From the NCBI GenBank assembly GCA_947650285.1, contig CANTFL010001418.1:1-64000 (forward strand): a DNA stretch of 64,000 nt. Direction: 5' to 3'. The position numbers and the translations under genes were made by a program. The stretch is from Hyaloperonospora brassicae (lineage: Eukaryota > Oomycota > Peronosporomycetes > Peronosporales > Peronosporaceae). Below the pieces are notes generated by a model that was given only the letters and a program-made list of their open reading frames with translations, did no database searches and had not been told where the DNA came from. Below, piece after piece: positions 24,601-35,700 of this stretch (positions are counted from its first letter, which is position 1; every line of letters starts with the position of its first letter).

Positions 24601-25180
24601 TCAGTGCAAGACTCGTTTAGACGTGCGATGATATTCGATCCTAAAGTACGATGCTAAGTATCGGTCACGCGTGAGCTGGTAGTGTTATCTTGACGACAAA
24701 TTCTGCACAGCACCTTCATTTGACACATATGTATCTCCTCGATAAATCTTAGTGGGCATCTATGTAATGCGATCTCTTTTATAGACTATTTGAATGAGTA
24801 GGTGACATAGTTCTAAGTGATGTATGTTTCAATCAATATGTGTTCGGAGAATAAGTCTATTATATAGATATCCAAGTTTCTCGATTAATGTAAATAACCT
24901 AATCATGCGCAGTAATAGGTTAGTAGTACTTCACCGTCATGTGTGGGCCTATTTTCACTAATATAACTATATCTTTATTTCTTCAGTAAGCTTCGAATGT
25001 CATGGAGGTTAATTCAAATTTGCATGTTGTTACCTTAGATTGTGCGATTGTCATGGAGTCCCAAAGTATAGCCGTGGTCGCTGATTTCACATCCACAAAG
25101 AGGTGATCTTTATTTATTCTCCAGCTTGCAGCTCTTCAAAGACTCCACCCATAGGTCGGTTATTGGTCTTCGTAAATAAT

Positions 25181-25257
25181 AACTCTACCTCCCAACGATA
25201 TAAGGGCACCTTAGTAGCTGACTTTACCTCTTAACGATATTAGAGCACCATAATCGA
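25181..25257. repeat. Imperfect tandem repeat, two units of about 38 bp
   Basis: ACTCTACCTCCCAACGATAT (start of unit 1) and ACTTTACCTCTTAACGATAT (start of unit 2, at 25221) head two copies that also share an A(G)GGCACC/AGAGCACC segment. They differ by scattered transitions. Confidence 0.6.
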
Positions 25258-25296
25258 TTATTCATCTCCTAAGCTGCAACTGCGTCATAGCGTGAC

Positions 25297-25584
25297 TACT
25301 CCAGCATTGACAAGGTCACGAAGGCTAGTTTCTGCCGTCATACTCACAAGGACCTAATGCTTTCATGTATTTGTGCCGATATTCGTGACGGTCCCTCTCG
25401 CACTAAGTCTTGGCTAGTAAACGCTACCCAGGAAATTATTACTTGCGATCCTCAATCGCCCACATCCTTGTATTAAGTAATTCTCAGAATTCACGATACT
25501 GATGGTGTACCCATTCGCTCACTTGCTTCAATCCGTCAACAATTTGCGACCCAATTTAGGCCCAGGCGGTGGCGTGGATGTTGA
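25297..25584 (+). pseudogene. Decayed coding trace, possibly LINE-like
   Basis: One frame of 95 codons has a single internal stop (TAA 25474-25476) and protein-like composition: DKVTKASFCRHTHKD at the start and DTDGVPIRSLASIRQQFATQ near the end. The layout resembles the stretch before the reverse transcriptase in some non-LTR elements (a KAFFRR-like part, then a short DG-containing linker and a helix). No reverse transcriptase motif follows, so the assignment is weak. Confidence 0.25.
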
Positions 25585-27569
25585 CTCGTACCTGTGCGGG
25601 TAAAAATCTTTACATTTTGAAATTTGAACCCTCGCCCTTCCGGTCAAAACATACGTGGCGTAACCCCCCTGCAACGTTCGAGCTGGTCGCCACTAAGACC
25701 TGGGATGAAACAAATCATGATGAAGGTTAGACATAGCGCAATCCATTCATACAAAATGTCGATTCTCCTGTAGTGGCGAGGACACTAGCGTTATAGCAAG
25801 ATCGACGCACGTAAAGTATTCACCAAATTCCGTGAGGGTTGTGCTCTGTGAAATGCGTATAAGTACGTTTCGATTCGCCCTTATAGTATTTTCACCCAGT
25901 ATACTAATCTATAAGGTTTTACGTGTATATTTCCGAGCAGGTCAAACACATGACGTCAAAATACTGATATAAAAGAAAGTTCTAGCCTCTAACAAAATCT
26001 AAGAGTCTTGTAAGTAGTGGATGGACCCCGATTTACTAAGCAAAACATCCGTTTCCTTGGGTGACAACTTGGCTTTGCATGTGTGTGTTCATGCAACACT
26101 TGCTCAGTTCGTCTGCAAAGACGATGAGTCCCTCCCTGCCATACTGTTCTGGCGGTGTTACAAACGTAAGATACAAGATGTATGTATAAAAAAATAATTG
26201 GGCCGACATTGTACCCAGTACTTTACGTTTAGAAGGCGCATGCAAAACTTGACGACACTCTTGACATGATCGCATCAAATTTCCCCCCAAAAATGGAGGT
26301 GCGACCACCAAAAAGGTATTTGAAATGCGTAACAATGTTATGTGCCGTTCATGATGACCGCTAGATGCTTCGTGATTTCGGATTTCGTATGGTACGTTGT
26401 GCAAAATAGTCACTCCCATGAGAGGTGTATAATCACAGCAGAGTACGATATGAGGCTGATACAATTGCACATACATCGCTATGAATTATTTGATTTAGCT
26501 TTGGTATCAGGTTCAAATGCATTTTTTGACTTCTCGTGCACTGGAGTGGTTAAATAGCACCCGAAACTTTCACTGAAGCACCTCCCTATATTAAAAGCCA
26601 TATGGCACGTAAAGTGTTCGAATTTTTAGTATGTCAGCATGTACGTCTCAGCGGCGCCTTTGCACGACAAGATTACTTTAGTAGATTGCTTCGAAGTCAG
26701 GTCTGCGGCGATACCGCGTCAGCCAAAAATGGTGCGAAAAGTATTGGTATATTGCGTGTGATTTACTCAATAGTTTTTTCGAAGTGAATGCTAGCAACCT
26801 CTTCTTTAAATTCAACTACAGGATTTTTTGGCGGAATTAAGTATTGAATCCGTCCATACCACAAACGGATCGGCGACTAGCATATGCACCGAAACGTTTA
26901 GGAGAGCACATGTGGCAAAGTGGCGTTTGCTTAGTCCTTGCAATCCCAACAAACCACGTGCGTCCAGTCGGTCAAATAGCGTAGGTAGTCGTCCAATTAC
27001 GTCGTTGTAAATTGCCTTATAAACTGTATGGGTTCTTTTTAGTTGGGACTACATGCTCCTTGTTGGACTTGAGTCAACGTTAATTAATAGTTGTTGGTAC
27101 CTAATAATAGCAAGTCATTTTCAATAATTTGTCGATCTTGTCTTTTAAGAGTTTCTGTGATCACGTAAACTCGATTTTATAAGATATAGATGACCAAAAA
27201 CGTATTAATTGATTTACTTGCTTCGTCTCCTCAACCCTCTATCGTTTTTGTATCATATACACAAATATATCCTACGTCCAATCGCTTTTAGGGAGAGATT
27301 AAATAAAATTAGAAGGCCCGAAACAAGCAAATCATGTATATGTTAGGCTTGAGTTTGCGGTAAACGTCGCATGGCAATATTTGGTCCAAACGTAAGCCGT
27401 CTGAAGTTAGTAAATCTACAGAGCACAATAGTAGTTGTGATGACCCACCTATCACCGAAATTATAGTTTTACCTTTTTTAAATGTTTGAATTTAAAGCGG
27501 TTGTCTACGCGCAAAGATCCATTCCATTGTATTACATGGTATAAATCCATTCCTCTGCGAATCGCAATT

Positions 27570-27629
27570 GTTAATGTCGGATAGCGATCGTCAACTTCGG
27601 AGAGTGATCGTTAATGTAGGACCGCGGTT
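27570..27629. repeat. Imperfect 20 bp tandem repeat, three units
   Basis: The units are GTTAATGTCGGATAGCGATC, GTCAACTTCGGAGAGTGATC and GTTAATGTAGGACCGCGGTT. They share the GT-AA-T-CGGA frame with substitutions between units. Confidence 0.6.
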
Positions 27630-28032
27630 TTAATATCAAGTCGCTATGGCATTTGTCCAATTGGTGTGGCATCGCGAATCTTGATCCAGCTACTCATGTA
27701 TTACACATATCATATGCCCCACCAAGCCTTTACGTCTCGTTTTATTGGCTGTCACAATTTTGATTCTAATATAGAAATCTGATTACCACGCGCGGCTATT
27801 GTGGATAATGCACATGCTGACCGTTATTCCTTTGCGATGATAGTGTGTCGGGTGGATTCTGTAACACACCGCAATGACCTTCATGATGCAAATATGTACC
27901 TATCTCGACCATAAATAAAAATCTACTTGGTTTTAGGCTTCCGTGATTAAATATCCAATCAAGAAGTTGAATGAGTATACGCTTGTTACCATCAATCACG
28001 GTAAAAAGTTTTGGTTAATGTATCACATATTT

Positions 28033-28096
28033 AGGGAATTGCTACATCACACCCCTTTTCCTTAGATTCACATTTCCTTTAAAATCATATATATAA
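28033..28096. repeat. Left TIR of the MULE
   Basis: It matches the reverse complement of 31761-31824 over about 64 bp with a few substitutions and small gaps. It starts AGGGAATTGCTACATCACA. Confidence 0.85.
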
Positions 28097-28252
28097 AATC
28101 CCTATTCTTTTTAAGATTTGATTTTTGACAAAGGTATTGCTCAATAATCTAGGCCATTAATTGGCAAGTAAAACGTAAGAAATACATTAGATACTACTCA
28201 CGCCTGTGTTCTAGCTCCTCCAGCGTTTACTGATAGGGTACCACGCAATAAC

Positions 28253-30215
28253 ATGCTTCCTCCTCCCGAGGTTGAGTGTGCCGGTCGGGAGCAGCTTATG
28301 GATACTGTGCAGACGTTCGCACGTGGCCAAGGCTATGCTGTTACGATTAAAACTTCGATTGCAGGAAAGCGTGTCTACCTTGAATGTGATCGAGGTGCCG
28401 TAAACGTACCAAAGGTTGGAAAAGAGCGCCAACGCCGGACCAGATCACGCCAAATAGATTGCCCGTTCCTTTTAAGTAGAAATTTCTCCAAAAAAGGGGT
28501 GGTTGGAAGTTAAACGTGATGAATGGATGCCACAATCACGAGCCGTCACTCCATCCGTCTGGTGATTTGACCTCATAGGAAGCTAAATAGCGATCAGGCC
28601 GATACTGTCAGAAATATGACATTGGCTAGTGTAAAAGCGTTAGCGGATTCTTTCATTCCTTTATGTGGAGAATGACGGTGCCTTAGCAAACCTCTCTACA
28701 TTGTACAATGAGCGTACGAAACTTCGAAAGGACAAGATAAATGGAAGGTCACCGATACAAGCTCCCTTTGATGATTTGAAAGCAAGCAATTTGACGCACT
28801 TTCATAGATGGGATGATATATGGAGCAATAACCTCCCTTCTTTTGCTCACAAAAAAGTATTCGTCTTGCTTGCCGATACCATCACGTACGTGCTTATGGA
28901 CTGCACATACAAGACAAACAAGTACCGACTTCCCTTAATTCACATTGTTGGTATGACAAGCTTCAACAGCCAATTTTCGGTTGGCGTCTGCTTTATTAAA
29001 GAAGAGAAGCAAAACTATTACGTGTGGGCATTATCAGCACTCGCGGCCATCCTGACACCAGAGATACGCCCAGCCGTGATTGTGACAGACCGTAAACTGT
29101 CGCTGATGGCAGCTATCGATAAAACATTCCCATCTTCATCACACATGCTGTGCACATGAAACCTCAACAAAAACATCATGTCCAAATGCAAGCGACAATT
29201 TGAGACGATCGAGCAATGGAAATTTTTATTCTGCAGTGGAATAATCTGTTGGCTGCTAACACGGAAGTGGAATTTGAAACGTAGTAAAAGGGCTATCAAA
29301 GTCTTTTGACAGTAAGTCTAAAGTTCTCGAATACCTCTCTAATACGTGGCTTATATACAATGACAGCTTTGTAAATGCCTGGACGTCGAGGTATCTCCAT
29401 TTTGGTAACGAAGCTACATCACGAGTGGAAGGCGCCCATGCGTACTTAAAAAAATATCGGCAAGTAATAACAGGGGACAAGCTGTCGGTGCTCTACAAAC
29501 TGACTCTTGCAATTGATTAGCAAGTTAGAACCGAAGAAACACATCGCGGCAGAGACCAGCTACTTCACCTGACCGTGTTGCCGTCAACTTTCACTCCATT
29601 ATACGGATTCATTTCAGCCTTTGCACTCAAAACGTGTCTTGATCAATTCAAGAGAAACACAGAAGAAAAAGCTTGTTGGACAATGGTTTTCACCTCGACA
29701 ATGGGCATCCCTTGTGCTCACAGGCTAAAAGAAATTGAGAACAGCAAGCGTGCATTGGGCATAAACGATTTTCATGAGCAATGTCATCTGGATTGGAGAC
29801 GCGACATATCGGTATGGCAGTTACTCTATAGTGTGTGTATCCGACTAACGCTGACTGATGTATTTAAATGTTTCGACAGGAAGAAAGCGGTGAAGTTAAG
29901 GCGATCAACGTAAAGTGGAATATGTTTGTAAAGAAACGAATGGAACTAACAGATGACCAAGTAAAGGTTTTCTATGCCTAAGCGACCCAACTGTTAGAAG
30001 GCCACAGCACAGCAGTGGAGCTGAATGATCCGATGGCACACACTGAAACTCGTGGTCGTCCCCCTGGCTCCCGTAACTTTCCGAAAAGCAGCACAAACCG
30101 AGATTTGTCCGAGTTCGATCATGCTGAAAAGGCAGAGTATCATTACCAAAGGAAATGTGGGTGCTGCGGTCAATCAGGTCACTACAAACGAACTTGCCAG
30201 TTTCGAAAGTATTAA
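28253..30215 (+). pseudogene. MULE / FAR1-like transposase
   Basis: The N-terminal part (28253-28513) has a FAR1-like DNA-binding pattern (TVQTFARGQGYAVTIKTS, then CDRG and a basic block before DCPF). The catalytic core (28665-29159) shows LMDCTYKTNKYRLPLIHIVG with the first Asp, VIVTDRKLSLMAAI with the second, and HMLCT followed by TGA (29157-29159) where the family has Trp. The Glu-containing part reads SRVEGAHAYLKKY near 29420. A SWIM-type zinc finger remnant ends MGIPCAHRLKEI near 29700, its first Cys-X-Cys pair altered (CWT). A CX2CX4HX4C zinc knuckle (CGCCGQSGHYKRTC) ends the protein near 30200. At least two frame changes and a stop (29518-29520 after LTLAID) make it inactive. It would have moved the element by cut and paste. 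Confidence 0.85.
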
Positions 30216-30610
30216 GAAGTTTAAGACTAATATGCCTATTTTTAAAGCAAATCATTACACCTTGATGTTGATCAGTTATCGATTGTCTTACTTCCTTCTA
30301 CCGTGATTGTATGTATTTTTTTACGCTTGGACACGGTGGAGCCAAATGGAATTCGCTAAGTTCTTAAAACACAATATAGCTCCTGATGGAGAACATATTA
30401 TCAGAAACAGTATCTTTACTAAGAAATTCCTGACCCCATTAGATTCCATCAGATCACCTCTAATCCAATTAGGCGGTCAAGAAATGCACGTGCTAGCTAA
30501 TTTGAAACTGCAGATAGTAGCGAGAATATATTAAACCGAGTTAGGTTACCGGACGCACTGGGTGCAAGTTTGTCTTGTGCTCTTCACGACTTCCAAGCGT
30601 TATACTGCAG

Positions 30611-31408
30611 TCAACACACGATCGCTTCCTGACAGTTCTCATTCTTCGCTTGTCGCATCCTGCTGTAAGTATTATTGATCTTTGTCTTGGAGTACGCACG
30701 ATTACGCTGCGCGAGCATATGGTTATGCATGACTAGCAGGCCTGGGATGTACACCACTAGCAGGAGGATGACCACCACGTAGAGCGAGATCGAGATGTTG
30801 TGTGTGTTGGGCAGCTGGATGTCATACGCACTCCGTAGAGAGAAAGCTGAGCGAGATCATCATGCAAAGCACTTCGCCTAATATACAAAAAGGGTATGTG
30901 AGATCTACTAGCACCTCAACGAATTCAATCCACTCGGATCGACCTGCGGCAGGTCATTATAAATGTAAGGAAGTACGTACCAGGCACACCCGAGGGATAA
31001 ATATCATGGAAATGTGGTAGCGCAGAAAGAAGAGGAAGTCGGGCACGGCGTCGTACAGAGTTAGCGCATGAAAAGAGTAGTGCGGCAACTCCACGAGGCC
31101 CCACCATAAGCGGGAAGCCGACCAGATAGCGCGAGGCGGGACAAAGCCCAGGCGAGACATAGCCGAGAGCTCACTTGCATGAGTGGAGAGCCCACTGGGG
31201 ATCGCACAAAGGCCACGGCATTGTGCACGATATCCATAACGGCCATCGTCCGAACCACTTTGAGCGGCAGTGGCACAACGTCCCACGTGATTTGTGCCAC
31301 TTGGCTCCAGTCCAGATCGCCACCTCCACGCGCCTTCAGAACCGTTGTCACTGTTAGGTACAACACGTACGCCCAGCCAGCGCAAGAGACGTCATTGTAG
31401 GCGAGCAG
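30611..31408 (-). pseudogene. Captured 3-hydroxyacyl-CoA dehydratase (PTPLA/HACD) gene
   Basis: Read on the minus strand, this contains most of a very-long-chain 3-hydroxyacyl-CoA dehydratase, the ER membrane enzyme of fatty acid elongation. It starts LLAYNDVSCAGWAYVLYL (31408) and continues with VVRTMAVMDIVHNAVAFVRS, SPLMQVSSRLCLAWA, LVELPHYSFHALTLYDAVPD, FLFFLRYHISMI and YPSGVPG. A GT-AG intron (30980 to 30878, 103 nt) then joins to EVLCMMISLSFLS, and the C-terminus has YDIQLPNTHNIS and HMLAQRNRAYSKTK, ending at TGA 30611-30613. The Glu and Tyr of the active-site segment (VELPHYSF) are present, but the Arg before the Tyr is His. Two or more frameshifts near 31110-31150 and the missing first residues show a pseudogene. 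The retained intron means genomic DNA, not cDNA, was captured. Confidence 0.85.
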
Positions 31409-31510
31409 TTACAAATTTAGTTGCGAGGACTAATCATACAAAAAGATGGAACTATGGTCAGCCTCTGCATTGCAACCTGGACACTCGTCTATATCTTCTC
31501 TTGTTCTCAC

Positions 31511-31756
31511 CTATTTGGCCTGCACGAACGTTCGTGGAAAGTTGTCAAGAATAACGCCACGACGGCATTCCGAACTCTTGATGGCGTCCTTAATGATATC
31601 GACGACAATCTCGTCGGTCACAAGTGCGCCCGACTCCATCGCGGCTTTTACCTTTTTGCCTATGTCGATGCCAGCAGCTACAGTAGCGCGCAAGATGTCA
31701 CCTGTAGCTAAGTGGCAGAGAAAGTATTCGTCTTTGTTCAACGGCGATTGCGTACC
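31511..31756 (-). pseudogene. Captured adenylate kinase gene fragment
   Basis: On the minus strand the frame begins 5 bp from the right TIR in the middle of the P-loop (GTQSPLNKDEYFLCHL). It continues LATGDILRATVAAG, IGKKVKAAMESGALVTDEIV and the family signature region ILDNFPRTFVQA, where the usual DGFPR is DNFPR. The stop at 31511-31513 and a GTGAG sequence follow. Adenylate kinase interconverts ATP, AMP and ADP. Only the N-terminal third is present, without the start, so it cannot work. It lies upstream of and in the same direction as the captured dehydratase, about 100 bp away. Whether the two were neighbours in the genome or captured separately is unknown. Confidence 0.87.
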
Positions 31757-31760
31757 TTGT

Positions 31761-31824
31761 ATATATAAGATTTGAAGGAAGGGTGTGAATCTAAGGAAAA
31801 GGGGTGTGAATTTAGCAATTCCCT
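31761..31824. repeat. Right TIR of the MULE
   Basis: Inverted match of 28033-28096. It ends TTTAGCAATTCCCT, followed by ATATTT. Confidence 0.85.
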
Positions 31825-32657
31825 ATATTTATCGGATCTAAGTACGGCTTAAGTCGAATATGGCGACTGCAATTAGGCATGTTTTTGATCTTCTTCACCA
31901 CAGTTGATACTTGAAAAAGTGGATGACATACAGGTTCATGATAACTATGCAATAAATATTCATTTTTAATTAAAATGACACTACGAAAATTTACAGTTGC
32001 CGATGGGTTCTCCCGTCATTGCTGTATCCCACTTTGACGTCGATACGACGGATCTCAAGCCATGACTAGCGGTTTCGTCTTTAGGCGAATTCGCTGCTGC
32101 TCCTTCCATAAACATTCAAGAATGATCATACCGGCCGATTAGCATCTCAGGCTTAGTGTCTTCTATCAGGACATTGACCCCCATCTTACGGCGGTGCTAA
32201 TAAGAGGTAGGCAATTATTCAATCACAATATAGTATATATCGATCTCTAACGGGTCGATTATAATCTATGAAATTTTTGCGTTGTAAGTATGATAATGAA
32301 GTTGCCTACTTTCGAGCACACTAAGTTTTATTATCGCCATCTATTCGTACGCCATACAATCCAACCGAATTTTAACAGCATTCAGACGACGACTATATAA
32401 TGATTAAGTGTGCGTTTGCGATCGGAAAAAGCAAAATTTTTGACTATAATCTGGTTAGGAAAACCTTCTCATCTTCTTTCGTTCGTAAATACATCAAGTC
32501 GTGGAATAATGAGGCCGGCTTTATGGGCTTAAATTAGTGTCAACTAGGCAATCTGTCGAGTTTTGGAGATCGTCGATTGTTTATTTATATCCTAGTCTCG
32601 AATGAAGCGTGATTTGATTACTCTATAAACACGATTGACAAGCAAACCAACCCGAAA

Positions 32658-32727
32658 GCGGTAGCCGAGTGGATAAGCAATGAAACTTGGACCGGGGGTT
32701 TCGTGGATCCGATATTCGAGTATGGGC
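32658..32727 (+). pseudogene. Possible tRNA-Ser relic
   Basis: GCGGTAGCCGAGTGGATAAG matches the acceptor strand and D-arm of eukaryotic tRNA-Ser, followed at the right spacing by AACTTG and GGGGGTTTCGTGG, resembling the anticodon 3' side and variable arm. The T-arm and closing acceptor strand are not intact (GATCCGATATTCGAG). It would be a dead tRNA or a tRNA-derived SINE head. Confidence 0.3.
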
Positions 32728-35700
32728 AATAAGATTACACATCGCCTGGGAGTGGCCAAGAAATCCGGATACAGCAAATCGTATGCTTACCCGAACATAT
32801 GCCTGAAACTTTTTCTTTGTAAGGGAAAAGCAAGCCTCCCAGACTAGCATATATTAGATGCGAAACTTGCTTCTATAAGCCAGCATGTGAATGATTCTGC
32901 CATTCGACCGAATGACTCTTTCAACATGTTATATTTTTTTTGGAAGCGAAGAGTTTTTAGTGAAGTTTATAATATGAAGATTTCAAAAAAGGATAACTAT
33001 ACAGAGTACCGGAATATCGTCAAGGCACATATATTTTGGAGCATATGAATCTTTTAAATTGCCTCAACGATAAAGTGTCAAAAGTTTTGAATTTGTCTCG
33101 TACTATGTGATTAAAACTTTCATATACGTTAGCGCGTGCATATATGTTGCGGACATTTAAATCGATAGTCGTTACATGATTTGTCGATTGTCGTACCAGT
33201 TACGCGATCATATACTTATTCAATAGCGAGCATGTCGCCAAAATTGTTTACTTTCTATACTAGCTGTACCTAAAGATTATATCGTTGGAGAATATCACTC
33301 CCGACATTTTTCGCCACCCTTTCGCGGATTTGGTTATTCCCTCGCTCTTACGCTTCGTTTAAAGAGAAAAACAGACTGTGTAGGGGAACCAATTTTTAAT
33401 AGAGGAGTTTTTACGCAACTTCGAATATTGAATTACTTACCCCCAAGAATTGTGTTATAGGGAGAGGGTCATTCAAGTGTGCCCAAACAATTCGGAATAA
33501 AGACCTCCCTTGCAAGATATTCCGACGATGCTAAGGTTTACACCAAGCTATCCAATCAATGAAAATTTATTAATTTGTGTAAGCCGATGCGGTCAATTAC
33601 TGAATGTAAGCGAAATATCCGTCTTATTAATAATCAATTTTGAGTAGCGATGACTCGAACGATCGGGACGAAGTTACACCCACTGAACTCTTTCATTTAT
33701 TCTCTTCGTCGTTTTTGTGCTAAAAAATTAGACCATCCGTCTCAAGATAGGTGTCCTTTGAATACAATTGTCGCGTGCACGATTAGCCCGGATCAACGCT
33801 AACTCTTTTCTCTGATCAATCGGGTGGGATAGAAAGACCAAATAGTCGCAGATTAATTTCGGTGGAAACGCAAGAAAATTAAAAGGAGCGATCAGCAGGT
33901 CAAGTACGACACAATTTAATGTATTAGTTGTTAACATGACAAGAATATATAAAATATAAGAAGCCAACATATTGCGTCTCTGTGTTGAGCTGAGTGACTA
34001 CGTCAAAAGAATATACATCAAGATAATTAGTCGCAGCTTGAAACAAGTCTCTTGGCTCTATAGTGATATAAAAATGCTCTAATTCTTTGATTTTTATACA
34101 AAGTACAAAATTTGGTCCCTCTCTCTTTGATGAATGATCAATTGTTTGTCAATACCTTTTTATCGTCAATGATCTGCCGTGAAGCCAGTCTTCAAAACCT
34201 GCCAATATGAGGCTCAAGTTTCCGCTTGCCCAGACATGTCAACTCACGTAGAAGCAATCCGATGCGTATTTTGTTCTATTATCTCGTGCTCACCTTGTGG
34301 AACCATTGATTGAGATGTTTTCGCGCTTCGTTGTAGCCTTGGGAGTTGTCAATCTTGATCAGTTTTTGACATAAAGATTCGATAACCGTGCGAGCCTCTT
34401 CACAGAGGGACTGAATATTATTGCGTCGATCTTGCTCAGTGCACTTTTGAAATCTTTTTTATTAACCTCCCGACTACTTGAGCTGTTTCGCGATATTGAT
34501 ATCCAGCCTTTTTTGTTTGTTGTGTACAATTACAACTGGGACCTACAATTAATCGTGCGAGTCGATTTAATAAAATTCCAGGGTCGATTTCGCGATCTTG
34601 GCCAACAAGGCATGATTGATATTCTTGGAGCACATATGCCTGCAGCGATCGGTTGACCAGAGAGAACTTTATTACAGAAGGGGAAATAATCTGAAGGAAA
34701 AGAAACACACTTTTATTAGGCCTTTCAACCTACCCATTGTATCGCTAAAACATCCTTATAACTATTTTAGACCACTGTTCACTCCTTCAACCGATACCAC
34801 TGTAAGATAAGTTTCTCCCGCAAGCACTCCCCGTCAGGCATTTCAATAATGAAAATCATAATTGCAACAATGTACTTCCCAGTCCAAAATTCACCATATC
34901 TCGGATATTGTTATCATACCCACTTTGTCGTATTATATATAGTGTATCGGGAACTTATGCATTATATCGTGCGAAGACGCATCGATATATATAAAAGTAC
35001 CAATTCGAAAGTCTTTCACAAGAACTTTGAATATGGAAGCTTAGGACTTGCCTCAACCACTCTCTTCAGTCTATTTTTGTGAACTTAAGTTTTAAACTAT
35101 TATGAGATATCACTCCACATATGCATATCCCGGTACCCAAGTACCAGTCTTGGTATATTGATGGGGGAAGAATGATAAATTTACGATCTGTATCCAGTTG
35201 GTTCACACGAGCGTCCACGTGATGTAGGTTGAAACATCACCTATTTCTAAATTCACTTCTGTGGGGACGACTTATTACAGTGTATCTCTGGGCGGGACTG
35301 GGTGGGTAACTGATCTCATCATTTATTATCATTACAATTTTAGAGAACCCCGTCCCGTAGGTAATAGTCATCTTTGTTTCCATTCCATCCATTCAACATT
35401 TCCTTTTCCATAGTATCTAATTTTGAATGGAAGAAATACGACAGACCGATCCAGGCCCTATACCAGCGGCACCTGGTCCCAGATCGAGATCGCTCAACTT
35501 AATAATCACCCCTTTACAATAGAAAACCAAATGGAATTTGTATCTACTTGCTGTCGCGCATCCGGATTATATCCAACCTTATCTGAATTTTTTTTCAAAG
35601 GCGTCTTTTCTCAGAATGACTTAGTCACAATATAAGATCCCCAAATTATCGAAACAAAGAATTTAATGCACTTTACCGGCTCATTTAGGTCCCGCTATAT

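Larger units (their letters stand above)
18649..28026. other. AT-rich gene desert (9.4 kb)
   Basis: I find no gene here. Open frames are at or below the length expected in AT-rich DNA, apart from 146 codons on the minus strand (26036-26476) without recognisable motifs. Visible structure is limited to imperfect tandem repeats (25181-25257 and 27570-27629) and a decayed coding trace at 25297-25584. It probably consists of old transposon sequence. Confidence 0.55.
28033..31824 (+). mobile_element. Mutator-like element (MULE) carrying captured host gene pieces
   Basis: 64 bp terminal inverted repeats at 28033-28096 and 31761-31824 (AGGGAATTGCTA...CACACCCCTTTTCCTTAG) flank a decayed MULE transposase on the plus strand. 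Two pieces of unrelated cellular genes lie on the minus strand. A 6 bp direct repeat ATATTT lies immediately outside both ends (28027-28032 and 31825-31830); MULEs normally make 8-9 bp duplications, so this may be an eroded one. Elements that carry host gene pieces between MULE ends are known as Pack-MULEs. Here the carrier also holds its own transposase. Confidence 0.88.

Noticed and set aside
26036..26476. 146-codon minus frame in the desert
   Set aside because: No recognisable motif or compositional sign of coding. Kept only as a remark in the region description.
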